Shown here: in pieces, positions 9,751 through 17,926 of the stretch | Layout of the letters: the number at the start of each line of letters is the position of its first letter | How positions within the stretch are numbered: the first letter of the stretch is position 1 | The notes under the pieces: generated by a model | Told to the model about the DNA's origin: nothing | The model's database searches: none | The model's input: only the letters and a program-made list of their open reading frames with translations | Made by a program: the position numbers and the translations under genes | DNA from: Paulinella micropora | Lineage: Eukaryota; Cercozoa; Imbricatea; Euglyphida; Paulinellidae | Length of the DNA stretch: 27,750 nucleotides | Assembly: GCA_019918135.1 (NCBI GenBank) | Contig: WBZZ01002559.1 | Location: 27,501-55,250 of the forward strand | Reading direction: 5' to 3'

Positions 9751-10061
9751 CCGTCCAGTGTTGCATAGCCCGGGCTAGGTCCCTGCGGGGGTTTAGGCCT
9801 CATACAATGTCATCATTGTAGCTTGCGCAAGCTTACGGTGCTCAAAACACTTGGACTAACGGCTTCCTTTTCTTTCCCTTCTTCCTTATCCTCCCACTCT
9901 CCATTCCTAGATTGCCTTTTTCTTCAACGTCCTTCCTCCTCTTCTTTTTCCAGAACACAGTCTACCCGTGATTCCCATCCCGGACACATGCACAGTACAC
10001 AAATTATTGTTTGATGTGAAACTGCGTTCCTTTGCAAGGACTACATTCCTTTGCGACATCT

Positions 10062-10104
10062 CATCTATCTATCTATCTATCCTATCTGTCTATCTGTCTA
10101 TCTG

Positions 10105-10146
<42 letters not shown>

Positions 10147-10149
10147 AGA

Positions 10150-10224
<75 letters not shown>
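10062..10224 (+). repeat. TATC and TC microsatellites
   Basis: (TATC)n with TGTC variants from 10062 to about 10185, then (TC)n to 10224. The same TATC motif lies on the other side of the LINE fragment (to 9335). Confidence 0.95.
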
Positions 10225-10227
<3 letters not shown>

Positions 10228-10251
10228 AGTGACTTTCTCTCTCTCTCATAC

Positions 10252-10421
10252 CTCCTTTTCAGCTTTCATCTTGGCCATGATCGCGATGAGATAATCCTTG
10301 CATTCTTTGCCAGCCTTGATCATCCTTGCGACTGCAACACAACGCCTCACCTCCAAGTCGAACTCTTGTTTGCTGTTGCATCGGATTGTTTTGCCTGTCT
10401 CTGGATCATTCACGATCCATC
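10252..10421 (-). CDS. Internal exon of unknown host gene, nearest to the provirus
   Basis: 170 bp between a textbook minus-strand acceptor (CTTTTCTAG|G, exon from 10421) and donor (GAG|GTATGA after 10252). It begins in phase 2 with WIVNDPETGKTIRC and ends in phase 0 with MKAEKE. Because it starts at an acceptor, upstream exons should lie beyond 10421. In this window that direction runs into GA repeats and then the provirus, so the provirus may sit in an intron of this gene. I do not recognise the family. Confidence 0.65.
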
Positions 10422-10465
10422 CTAGAAAAGAGAAAGATAAAAATGTACGATTGTGTGGAGACTCC

Positions 10466-10469
<4 letters not shown>

Positions 10470-10523
<54 letters not shown>

Positions 10524-10546
10524 GATAAAATGAATTCACCAGCCAG

Positions 10547-10615
<69 letters not shown>
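10470..10615 (+). repeat. Two long GA microsatellites at the provirus border
   Basis: (GA)n at about 10470-10520 and 10550-10615, separated by a 29-bp unique segment. The AT-rich viral sequence starts within about 100 bp of the second tract. Confidence 0.95.
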
Positions 10616-10618
<3 letters not shown>

Positions 10619-10798
10619 TGACCGGGCTCTCCCTTTCCGACAATTTTCTTTTCTCGCAAGTAGTATAATATCCTTTTTTTAATACCATTTTTTCGTGCCC
10701 TCAAAATGGCTATTTAAAAAAGGATTGGCTCTCCTATTGATAGTTTGAACTTTCAATACAAAGCAACAAAACAGCAAAATAAAAAAACGAAAATTTTG

Positions 10799-10897
10799 AT
10801 GAATACGAAAAAGAAAAATAAAGAAATCTCTCTTGCTCTACTTCAAAAAATAAAAAAAGGATTAGCGAACAACTTCTCTATTCCTTATAAAGAATAG
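10799..10897 (+). CDS. Possible 32-aa lysine-rich peptide at the provirus left end
   Basis: The frame starts MNTKKKNKEISLALL and ends IPYKE, with a TAG stop. It is basic and AT-rich like neighbouring viral genes. It lacks the TATA-like motif next to the start codon, and a weak 6-bp inverted repeat (CTATTC / GAATAG, 10878-10897) overlaps its end. The rest of 10,640-10,916 looks non-coding. A chance open frame is quite possible. Confidence 0.22.
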   Translation: MNTKKKNKEISLALLQKIKKGLANNFSIPYKE

Positions 10898-10916
10898 CGA
10901 AAAATAAAACTATAAA

Positions 10917-11255
10917 ATGGAGGACTATATAAGACCTAATTCTAAACAACTATACAAACAAATCAACAGAGATAAAATAAACAAGAAAGCAAGAGAAAAA
11001 ATAAAATGCGAGTGCGGAGCAGAGGTATCAAGAGCGAACTTATCTAGACATAAAAAAACACACCCCCTTAAGAGCACCGACGGAAAACATATTGTAAAAG
11101 AAAAAAACGAATTTACTACCTCTGAGCCACCGCGTCAAAAACACCTTACTGCGAAATTTTTGGTTGCGCCAAAACTTCGCTTTTTTGGCGCAGTGACGCA
11201 CTGGCGCAAAGACATATTCACGGGAATAAAATCACATACCACCACCTTAAGTTGA
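10917..11255 (+). CDS. Small basic zinc-finger protein
   Basis: 112 aa. Residues about 12-30 are lysine-rich and helical (YKQINRDKINKKAREKIK), followed by CECGAEVSRANLSRHKKTH, a C-x-C-x11-H-x3-H zinc knuckle. The pairing of a basic Y/N/K helix with a CxCG...H...H knuckle is common in giant-virus and Polinton-like genomes; function unknown, probably nucleic-acid binding. The C-terminal 45 residues look unlike the rest and are partly encoded by a hairpin-forming DNA segment (11165-11192), so the original end of the protein may have been altered. ACTATAAA directly precedes the ATG. Confidence 0.65.
   Translation: MEDYIRPNSKQLYKQINRDKINKKAREKIKCECGAEVSRANLSRHKKTHPLKSTDGKHIVKEKNEFTTSEPPRQKHLTAKFLVAPKLRFFGAVTHWRKDIFTGIKSHTTTLS
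11165..11192 (+). repeat. 10-bp perfect inverted repeat inside the 112-aa gene
   Basis: TGCGCCAAAA (11165-11174) and TTTTGGCGCA (11183-11192) flank an 8-nt loop. It is GC-richer than its surroundings and lies within coding sequence. Confidence 0.8.
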
Positions 11256-11277
11256 ATTATTTTTTCTAATTCAACTT
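11249..11277 (+). terminator. Hairpin over the stop codon of the 112-aa gene
   Basis: AAGTTGAATTA (11249-11259) and TAATTCAACTT (11267-11277) form a perfect 11-bp stem around a 7-nt T-rich loop. The TGA stop (11253-11255) lies inside the first arm. Hairpins at gene ends direct mRNA 3'-end formation in mimivirus-type giant viruses; the same role here is inference. Confidence 0.55.
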
Positions 11278-11415
11278 ATTCTACAAATCTAATATTACCT
11301 TAGCCTTTTTTTCTCTCTTTGAAGTCCTGATATTCTCTGGTTGAATGTCTTCTCTTTTTAATAATTCCTAATTTTAAATTATCATTTAAGCAATAAAAAA
11401 ATAGGTTAATATACA

Positions 11416-11865
11416 ATGAATACGAACAATCTAAGAAAGATTACGAAAGGAGGAATACAGATTAAAAAAAATAAAGTTGTAATAGTTTGGAGAGAGGATG
11501 GAATAACGAAGGAGAAAGCAATAGGAATAAACAACAAGAGAACGAAGGAAGAAGCAGAACAACGAGCAAAAGAATTTTACGAAAAAGAAGTCTTAGCAAA
11601 ATATGAAGAAGATAATAGGAATACTGATTACAAACAACTCGGAAAACAGAAGAGAGCGGAATATGTAAAGGAAAGAAGAAAACAGAAATATACCTGTGTA
11701 TGCGGTAAGGTAATAGGGATATACGGAAAATATCAACACGAAAAATCAGACTTTCATAGAGACCACTTCGCAGAGAAAGAAGAAGTTATGATAGGGGGGC
11801 ATAAAGTTATTCGTATAATTCGTAGAAACGACGACTTGGAAAGATATTATAAAAATCACAAATAA
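11416..11865 (+). CDS. Basic protein with CxCG zinc knuckle
   Basis: 149 aa, lysine/glutamate-rich. The N-terminal 50 residues include strand-like IQIKKNKVVIVWRED and an acidic-basic helix. Residues about 76-115 repeat the theme of its neighbours: KQKRAEYVKERRKQKYTCVC, then G..., with histidines in YQHEKSDFHRDH as the remaining ligands. It is probably a nucleic-acid-binding accessory protein of the replication block. TTAATATACA precedes the ATG. The gap to the gene before it (11256-11415) holds only the hairpin and AT-rich sequence. Confidence 0.65.
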   Translation: MNTNNLRKITKGGIQIKKNKVVIVWREDGITKEKAIGINNKRTKEEAEQRAKEFYEKEVLAKYEEDNRNTDYKQLGKQKRAEYVKERRKQKYTCVCGKVIGIYGKYQHEKSDFHRDHFAEKEEVMIGGHKVIRIIRRNDDLERYYKNHK

Positions 11866-11911
11866 TTAATTTTATTTTAAACTTAATATTTTTTATTATA
11901 TATACCGAGAA

Positions 11912-12559
11912 ATGACAACTTTGAAAATTTACAAAATATTCAATGCTATGGACGAAAACGACAAGGAATTTTATTTAGGAAGCACAACACAATATTATTT
12001 ATCGGGTAGGTTTAGTCATCATAAATTGCTATGTAAGAAAGGAGTTGATAGAAAGTTATACAATCATATGAACAACAAAGGAATGAATAATTTTAAGTGT
12101 GTTTTAATTCACGAGGAAGTAATTGAAAATTACAACATTGATAAACATAGGGCTATTGAACAGAAATACATCGATGAACTGAAACCTACATTAAATTTAA
12201 ACAATGCGAAAGGAGCAGGTGTTTCCGATGTAAAAAGAACACGACTAGAGTTTGAAGGAAGGGTTTTTACAAATGAAAATGAAAAGAAACGAATTGAATA
12301 CAATAAAGTTTATCATAAAGAATACCAAAAGAAATATTATGAAAAAGAAAGCAAGAAAGTCAGAGAGTATCAAAAAAAGTATTACGATAAAAACAAAAGT
12401 ATTTTGGTCGCTAAGAAAAAGGAAGAACTAGACAGAATAAGAGAAAGCAAAAAATATTATTGCGAGTTATGTAATTTTACAGGAGTATCTCAATCCGCAC
12501 TCATTACACACAATAACTCAAAAAGACATATGTCAAAAATGAATTTAATTTCTATTTAA
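11912..12559 (+). CDS. GIY-YIG endonuclease with C-terminal C2H2 finger
   Basis: 215 aa. The GIY-YIG fold is seen in order: KIYKIF (residues 5-10, the GIY strand), EFYLGSTT (19-26, the YIG strand), R33 in SGRFSHH (catalytic arginine position) and E83 in AIEQKYI (metal-binding glutamate position). Residues about 125-190 are a lysine/tyrosine-rich helix with repeated YQKKYY. The end carries CELCNFTGVSQSALITH then H, a C-x2-C-x12-H-x5-H finger. Such nucleases are common in virophages and Polinton-like viruses and could act in recombination, homing or host DNA cleavage. TTATATATACC lies just upstream of the start. Confidence 0.85.
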   Translation: MTTLKIYKIFNAMDENDKEFYLGSTTQYYLSGRFSHHKLLCKKGVDRKLYNHMNNKGMNNFKCVLIHEEVIENYNIDKHRAIEQKYIDELKPTLNLNNAKGAGVSDVKRTRLEFEGRVFTNENEKKRIEYNKVYHKEYQKKYYEKESKKVREYQKKYYDKNKSILVAKKKEELDRIRESKKYYCELCNFTGVSQSALITHNNSKRHMSKMNLISI

Positions 12560-12644
12560 ACTTTTAATTTCTATTAATTATATAATTAAATAAAAATTTT
12601 CCATTTATTTCCATTATTTTTATATTCTCACTAATATAAAAGTA

Positions 12645-15600
12645 ATGCCACCACCATTACCACCCAGACCAACGAAGGAAAATGTAGAACTAGCGAAGGT
12701 AAGGGCGAATTTGAGGAAAACAGAAACCAGAGAAAACAAAAGGGAATTTAAAGTAGTAGAGTTAAAATCTAGGCGAGACAATAGATTAAACTCTCTTACA
12801 TACGAGAAGCAAGGATTAGACATAAACTTTTATGATACTGATGCATTAGAGCGAGAGGTTCTAATTCCTATACTATTGGATGCGAAAAGAAATGGTATGA
12901 CAGGAAATGCGGATGTTCATATTACTATAACATACATAACAGACCACGAAGAATTAAATAGATATTATAAAAAGAAAACATTTAATTCTTTTCAAATAAA
13001 AAACTATGACGATTTTATTGAAATGTTGAATGAGTTTAACATAAGCAATATTGAAGCATCTGGATTAGGTTATGACCGAATTATTGAATATGCTAAGGTA
13101 GTAGTAGTTCAAGAAAACGGAGGCGGTTGTTATGAAGGAAAAAACAAATGTAAAAAAACAATATCCGATGAAAATATATTGATATCTCCCGCTAGCAAGA
13201 ATAATAATTGTTTATTCTTTCTCTGTAAAGACCTTCTTAATATGCCACTTATTAACAGAAAAAGATGTAATGATATTAGAGAGAAATTCAATCTTTCTAA
13301 TGATTGCCCCATACCATTCTCTACCGCCGTAAAAATCCTTAATACTTTGATAAAAGAAGGAAAGACATATGAAATAACAAACGCCTTAACAAGAGAAACT
13401 ATAAGCACAAACAACATCGGAGAAGAAGCGGACATTATGATTTACTTAGAGAATAACCACTATTTTGGATTAACTAAAAGATATAAACAAAAATGCGAAC
13501 AATGTTTAAAGAAATACATCAAAAAGCACACTTGTAATCCAAAAATCATAAATTATGTGAATAGAGAAATATTAAAGAATGGAAAGAGACATTTAATAAC
13601 GAAGGAGCATAAAGAAAAATATAATAATAAAGACGAACTCCTTCATTACGACCTTGAAACTTTTAGAAATAACACGCTTGCTGAAGGTTTTGATATTCAC
13701 GACTGCTATATAGTCGGATATACTCAAGGAACAGAAGGATTTAAATATTTTGCTGGTAAAGATAGTATTTCTAAATTTCTTGATACACTTCTAGAGAGAG
13801 GAAAGAAGTTAGCAGTTGAATGGGCAAACAAACAACCATATCTCCGACGCGTCGGAGATATTCATAATCCAGTCAAGAAAGTAGCAGGAGTAAGGAAGAA
13901 AAGAAACAAAGATGAAGAACCGCCGATTTTATATGTGAATGGATTTAATGGAGCGAACTTTGACCACTACTTCATTAAACAGGAATTAATAAGAAGAGGC
14001 ATTAAACCAAAATCACATATGATTAATAACGGCTCAATAATCTCTTTACAATTTGAAAATATTAAAATGTGGGATATGTGTAAGCATACTCAGGGAACTC
14101 TAAAAGAAAACTTAGAAAATATGAAATGTAAAACTCTTAAAGGAGATTTTGACCACGACCAAGCCACAGAATGGGAAAAAATGAGCGAAGAATTAAGAAA
14201 TAAGTGTCTTGAATATTTGAAGTGTGATGTTATGGGGTTAAAAGAGTTATATGACAAAATAAACACAGAGATATTTGAAAAACACTCAGTGAATTTAACT
14301 TCATACATTTCAACTTCAAGCCTCGCTTTCAATATCTGGAAGAAAATGATTGATGGTAAGCATGATGTAAGGCTTCCAACTATTGAACAAGAAAAGTCAT
14401 TTAGAAAAGCGGTTATCGGAGCGAGAACATATCCAAGCAAAAAAAGATTTGTTTCAAAACAATACAAGGATTACTTAGCGGGAAAAATCACATTTGACGA
14501 ATTAACCGATTATTTAGTTGATGCGGATGTCGTATCTTTATACCCAACAGCGATGCTTAATTTATTTATGGTTGGAGAAATTAAACAGGCTATCGCACCA
14601 TTTGATTATAATAATCTTCCAATCGGTATTTACAATGTTGATTATATCTCACCAAAAGACATATTACATTCAAGAATAGGACAGAGAAATAAAATGGGCT
14701 CATTAAAGTGGAATTTAGCGGATATGAAAGACCAATGGCTCACAAGTGTTGATATTGAAGATATGATTAAGGAAGGCTACGATATAACAATTCATAAAGG
14801 CTACTATACAGAGGAGGCCGAACCAGTTTTCAAAGAATACATACTGGAAATGTTTAAGGCTAAAGAAAATAGCGAAAAAGGCACACCGCAATATTTACTA
14901 GCCAAACTATTTATGAATTCGTTATACGGAAAAATGATACAGCGACCTATCCCAACAGAAGCAGAATATATTAAATCAAATGAGGAGTATTGGAAATTTT
15001 GGACGAAAAACTATATATCTGATGTGGTTGAATTCAAAGATAAAGACGGAAACAAACTATGGCACGTATCTGGAATACCAAGAAATGAAGTAATAATTGA
15101 AGAGAGCATAACCAAACCTTCTCATTACGGGGCTTTCATTCTAGCATATAGCAGGCGAATTATGTATAACTACATAAAAGAGGCTAATCCAAATAAAGAC
15201 ATAGAAGCCGACTTCTATTACACCGATACCGATAGTTTAGTGTTGCATGTTAGGTTCGCCAAACTAATCAAAAGGCTTGGTGATAAATCTCTCGGAGGAA
15301 TAACGGATGACTTAGGAGATTGCTGTAAGATAATAAGAGGAATATGGATTGCTCCTAAATTGTATATGTTAGAATTTACAACGAATGAAGCCTTTCTCCC
15401 TTACCTTACCAAGAATGACTTAAAACATAAAGACAAAGGAGTTCATATAATTGAATGCTACGAAAACGATGGAGTAAAAAAGAGATACTACCACCTTAGA
15501 GGTAAGGGGTTGAATTCAAAGGGGTTAAATCCAGAAGTATATGAAAAGATGGATTTAGGCGAAAGCATTGAAAATGTTAGAGATTTTCAAATGAAGAAAA

Positions 15601-15755
15601 TTCATTTATCACGAAATAGCAAACAGCAAAATATTAACCATTTTAGCATAGTTCATACTACAAACATAAAAAAGAAAGTTAATGATAATAAATGGCAAGG
15701 TCGGGAGTTTATCAATGAAAATGATAGTATTCCTTACGGATACCAAAGACATTAG
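12645..15755 (+). CDS. Protein-primed family B DNA polymerase
   Basis: 1036 aa; would replicate the linear viral genome from a terminal-protein primer. Exonuclease motifs: YDLETF (D336, E338), NGANFDHYF (N438, D440) and YLKCD (Y524, D528). Polymerase motifs: DVVSLYPT (D628-P634), KLFMNSLYG (K754, N758, Y761, G762) and YTDTDS (D861, D863). All key residues are present. Upstream, NNNCLFFLCKDL (C189) and NNHYFGLTK (H272) resemble the cysteine and histidine of an OTU/papain-like fold, followed by a zinc knuckle (C284, C287, H295, C297); Polinton polymerases can carry comparable N-terminal modules. A 24-bp palindrome (13838-13861) interrupts the frame between Exo I and Exo II. The proline-rich N terminus starts at the ATG after ACTAATATAAAAGTA. 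Confidence 0.93.
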   Translation: MPPPLPPRPTKENVELAKVRANLRKTETRENKREFKVVELKSRRDNRLNSLTYEKQGLDINFYDTDALEREVLIPILLDAKRNGMTGNADVHITITYITDHEELNRYYKKKTFNSFQIKNYDDFIEMLNEFNISNIEASGLGYDRIIEYAKVVVVQENGGGCYEGKNKCKKTISDENILISPASKNNNCLFFLCKDLLNMPLINRKRCNDIREKFNLSNDCPIPFSTAVKILNTLIKEGKTYEITNALTRETISTNNIGEEADIMIYLENNHYFGLTKRYKQKCEQCLKKYIKKHTCNPKIINYVNREILKNGKRHLITKEHKEKYNNKDELLHYDLETFRNNTLAEGFDIHDCYIVGYTQGTEGFKYFAGKDSISKFLDTLLERGKKLAVEWANKQPYLRRVGDIHNPVKKVAGVRKKRNKDEEPPILYVNGFNGANFDHYFIKQELIRRGIKPKSHMINNGSIISLQFENIKMWDMCKHTQGTLKENLENMKCKTLKGDFDHDQATEWEKMSEELRNKCLEYLKCDVMGLKELYDKINTEIFEKHSVNLTSYISTSSLAFNIWKKMIDGKHDVRLPTIEQEKSFRKAVIGARTYPSKKRFVSKQYKDYLAGKITFDELTDYLVDADVVSLYPTAMLNLFMVGEIKQAIAPFDYNNLPIGIYNVDYISPKDILHSRIGQRNKMGSLKWNLADMKDQWLTSVDIEDMIKEGYDITIHKGYYTEEAEPVFKEYILEMFKAKENSEKGTPQYLLAKLFMNSLYGKMIQRPIPTEAEYIKSNEEYWKFWTKNYISDVVEFKDKDGNKLWHVSGIPRNEVIIEESITKPSHYGAFILAYSRRIMYNYIKEANPNKDIEADFYYTDTDSLVLHVRFAKLIKRLGDKSLGGITDDLGDCCKIIRGIWIAPKLYMLEFTTNEAFLPYLTKNDLKHKDKGVHIIECYENDGVKKRYYHLRGKGLNSKGLNPEVYEKMDLGESIENVRDFQMKKIHLSRNSKQQNINHFSIVHTTNIKKKVNDNKWQGREFINENDSIPYGYQRH
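13838..13861. repeat. Perfect 24-bp palindrome inside the polymerase gene
   Basis: Core TCTCCGACGCGTCGGAGA extended by ATA/TAT on each side. It encodes YLRRVGDI in the polymerase frame. It belongs to the same family as the palindromes at 22374, 22429 and, more distantly, 24913. Confidence 0.9.
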
Positions 15756-15820
15756 AAACGAGAGAGCAATTCTAAAATATCAATTAATTAATTAATTTTT
15801 TTCAATAAATTTTTACCAGT

Positions 15821-15830
15821 CTATATATAG
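15821..15830 (+). promoter_or_regulatory. TATA-like element abutting a start codon
   Basis: CTATATATAG ends two bases before the ATG at 15833. Equivalent motifs precede most provirus genes (for example at 16138-16146, and on the minus strand just before 17874, 20521, 22622, 22994, 23849 and 24217). Confidence 0.5.
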
Positions 15831-15832
15831 CA

Positions 15833-16120
15833 ATGTCCGCCCTCACCAGACTATGCGAGAAGTTTGAAAAACTCTCTATTGAAAATAAAAATGAAACCTT
15901 CACATTGAAAGATATCCAAAAGGTAATTCAAGAACAAATAAAGGCAATTGAAAATGCACGGGCTGGCAAGCCAAAGGATACTTTTCCATTTGGTAAGTAT
16001 AAAGGTAAGAAAATTCAAGATATAGCGGTTATTGATAAGCCATACCTTGAATGGGTTATGAAACAGCCTTGGTTTGAGAAATTTACCGACATTAAAAGTG
16101 AAGTAAAAAAATACATTTAA
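15833..16120 (+). CDS. Small protein with ExoX-like C-terminal domain
   Basis: 95 aa. Residues 1-45 are helical and charged. Residues about 50-95 (FPFGKYKGKKIQDIAVIDKP, then YLEWVMKQPWF and a terminal VKKYI) match the small domain found at the C terminus of exodeoxyribonuclease X-like proteins and as a stand-alone module in many viruses: FGKYKG, then D-x-x-YL-x-W, then Q. No nuclease active site is present, so it is more likely a DNA- or protein-binding accessory factor. It lies 77 bp after the polymerase gene and shares its domain with the next gene. Confidence 0.7.
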   Translation: MSALTRLCEKFEKLSIENKNETFTLKDIQKVIQEQIKAIENARAGKPKDTFPFGKYKGKKIQDIAVIDKPYLEWVMKQPWFEKFTDIKSEVKKYI

Positions 16121-16137
16121 TAAAAATTATTTTGTAG

Positions 16138-16146
16138 TATATATAT
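16138..16146 (+). promoter_or_regulatory. TATA-like element abutting a start codon
   Basis: TATATATAT ends two bases before the ATG at 16149. Confidence 0.5.
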
Positions 16147-16148
16147 CA

Positions 16149-16595
16149 ATGACAGACCTGAGCACCAAGCAGGACTACTTGAATGAAATTGAAAAATGGA
16201 ACATTGACAGCGAAGTTAAGAAACCCACTATTAAATGGACTAAACCCGACATTGTTTCTTTCTACGAGCAATATAAACCCTATGTTGATTTTGAACAAAA
16301 TCAACATTATGATAATGTGAAAGTTGTTATACCTTTGGAGGAGACATTGACAAAAATGATGGAGGAACCAAGCACACCTTTTAAGGAGACCGATTTAAAA
16401 GAGACAGGCATAACCGAGATTAAAGAAAATGTAGGCGAAGAGATAGCAAAACACGAAACCGATGTTTTTCTTCAATATGGTAAGTATAAAAAAATGAAAA
16501 TTGAAGATGTCGCTAAGATTGACAAACCATACCTTGAATATTTAATTCAACAACCTTATTTTAATAACAAAGATGCGGTAAAAAAATATTTGTGA
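16149..16595 (+). CDS. Second ExoX-like C-terminal domain protein (paralogue)
   Basis: 148 aa. The C-terminal 45 residues (LQYGKYKKMKIEDVAKIDKP, YLEYLIQQPYF, ending VKKYL) are clearly homologous to the C terminus of the 95-aa protein just upstream. The N-terminal 100 residues are acidic, unlike the upstream protein, and unrecognised. The tandem copy suggests duplication followed by divergence of the N terminus. It is the last gene of the plus-strand block; its stop is 37 bp from the stop of the converging 413-aa gene. Confidence 0.7.
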   Translation: MTDLSTKQDYLNEIEKWNIDSEVKKPTIKWTKPDIVSFYEQYKPYVDFEQNQHYDNVKVVIPLEETLTKMMEEPSTPFKETDLKETGITEIKENVGEEIAKHETDVFLQYGKYKKMKIEDVAKIDKPYLEYLIQQPYFNNKDAVKKYL

Positions 16596-16632
16596 TGATA
16601 TTACATTTTCTTACACTAAATTTTTTTTGGCT

Positions 16633-17874
16633 TTACCAATCCTCTATAAAATTAGCGATAATATTTACATTTCCACCATTATTAGTAGTAGAAACCGATT
16701 TCTGTGTAAAAGTTAATACATCACTTGGAGACAGATAAATATCATAATTTCTTAGATTGATTTGTTGAGTTGAATTAGCATTAACATATATTTTAAAAAT
16801 CGTCGTTCCGTTGGCGATAGCAGTCGCTGTTGTGTCGGTATCAACTATTGAATATTTCGTATCTACATCCGCATACACTGCTCCAGTTAATGTTCCATTA
16901 ACCACCATTCTGACGACATTCGTTTTTGAGTCTTCATTACTAATGCTTATTAATGATGGATACACTAATGAATAATTGTCTAAGTTAGCACCAGCACTAT
17001 CATATTTAGCCTTATTTCTTATACTCAATATCGGTCTTTCTGTAGTGTGGGCTACTTCAGCACCCTCAATTGAATTCGTTATACTTGTATTAATAGTATT
17101 TGACCCCTCAATGAATAAACTGGCACTCGCCGTTTTAAGAATTTGTATTCCAGTCTTTGCATCATTTCTCATGACTGCCGTAAAGGGTAATGTCATATTT
17201 CGCAGGCTTACACCAGTATTAGCATTCGCATACTCAATCATATGAACTAATTGAAATAATCCTGTTATGGGATTTTCAATATAGAACTTAATAGCACCAA
17301 ACCCAAGATACTGAAATTGAATTTGAAATACATTTCCTTTGCTCCAATCTAAGGCTGGCATAGCAGAAGTTCCATCGCAAGGGTCGTCCCAGTCTTCTTG
17401 GTCAATATAAACTGCAACACCTCCTTTAAGATGCGCGATATTCATTCCTGCTTGATTTTTGTAAAAATAAAATCCATCAACGAGATCATTTCCTATTCCA
17501 ATAAATGAATAGTAATCTTTTGTGTCATCCGTTGTCCATATAGCAGTAAAGCGGGCAAGGACACCCATTCCAGTTCTATATTTTATTCTCCTTTTACTTA
17601 CTAATCCAGCATCTGCCGTTGCATTAGCAGTTGTTTTCAATTCAGCCATATTATTCAAAAATGACACAGACGATTTTGTTTCTGTTTTTGTCCATATCCT
17701 AGTATTAATGGTATATGGAAAGATTTCTTGTAATACTGGTGTTAATTGACCTACTACTGCTTCACCAAAAGCGGTTTTTGAATTATTTGTTTCCATATTA
17801 CCATCATATCCAACACTGACATTTATAAATTCGCCGTCTGGATTTTGTGCTATCAAATTTCGTTGGTGGGACAT
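16633..17874 (-). CDS. Putative virion surface protein of a conserved viral family
   Basis: 413 aa, no signal peptide or membrane segment, beta-rich with many T, N and S. The middle part holds the most recognisable block: IGIGNDLVDGFYFYKN, KGNVFQIQFQYLGFGAIKFY, IENPITGLFQLVH, SLRNMTLPF. I recognise this block from structural proteins of phycodnaviruses, mimivirus relatives and some large phages; the family's exact role is unknown. Its place after the capsid gene, in the same orientation, supports a virion component, perhaps decorating the capsid or binding the host. TATATA lies directly before the ATG. Confidence 0.6.
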   Translation of the reverse strand: MSHQRNLIAQNPDGEFINVSVGYDGNMETNNSKTAFGEAVVGQLTPVLQEIFPYTINTRIWTKTETKSSVSFLNNMAELKTTANATADAGLVSKRRIKYRTGMGVLARFTAIWTTDDTKDYYSFIGIGNDLVDGFYFYKNQAGMNIAHLKGGVAVYIDQEDWDDPCDGTSAMPALDWSKGNVFQIQFQYLGFGAIKFYIENPITGLFQLVHMIEYANANTGVSLRNMTLPFTAVMRNDAKTGIQILKTASASLFIEGSNTINTSITNSIEGAEVAHTTERPILSIRNKAKYDSAGANLDNYSLVYPSLISISNEDSKTNVVRMVVNGTLTGAVYADVDTKYSIVDTDTTATAIANGTTIFKIYVNANSTQQINLRNYDIYLSPSDVLTFTQKSVSTTNNGGNVNIIANFIEDW

Positions 17875-17926
17875 TATATATTAATAATAAAAAAATAAAT
17901 TAACTAACAAAATTAATAATCGCCTC

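Noticed and set aside
9283..10190. Regular TATC repeats as a CRISPR-like array
   Set aside because: Simple microsatellite without unique spacers, in a eukaryotic intron.
10246..10704. A single long minus-strand gene across the GA repeats
   Set aside because: The SL-repeat part is only translated GA microsatellite; clear splice sites limit the real exon to 10252-10421.
14090..14467. Minus-strand 125-codon frame inside the polymerase gene
   Set aside because: Antisense shadow of a strongly supported gene.
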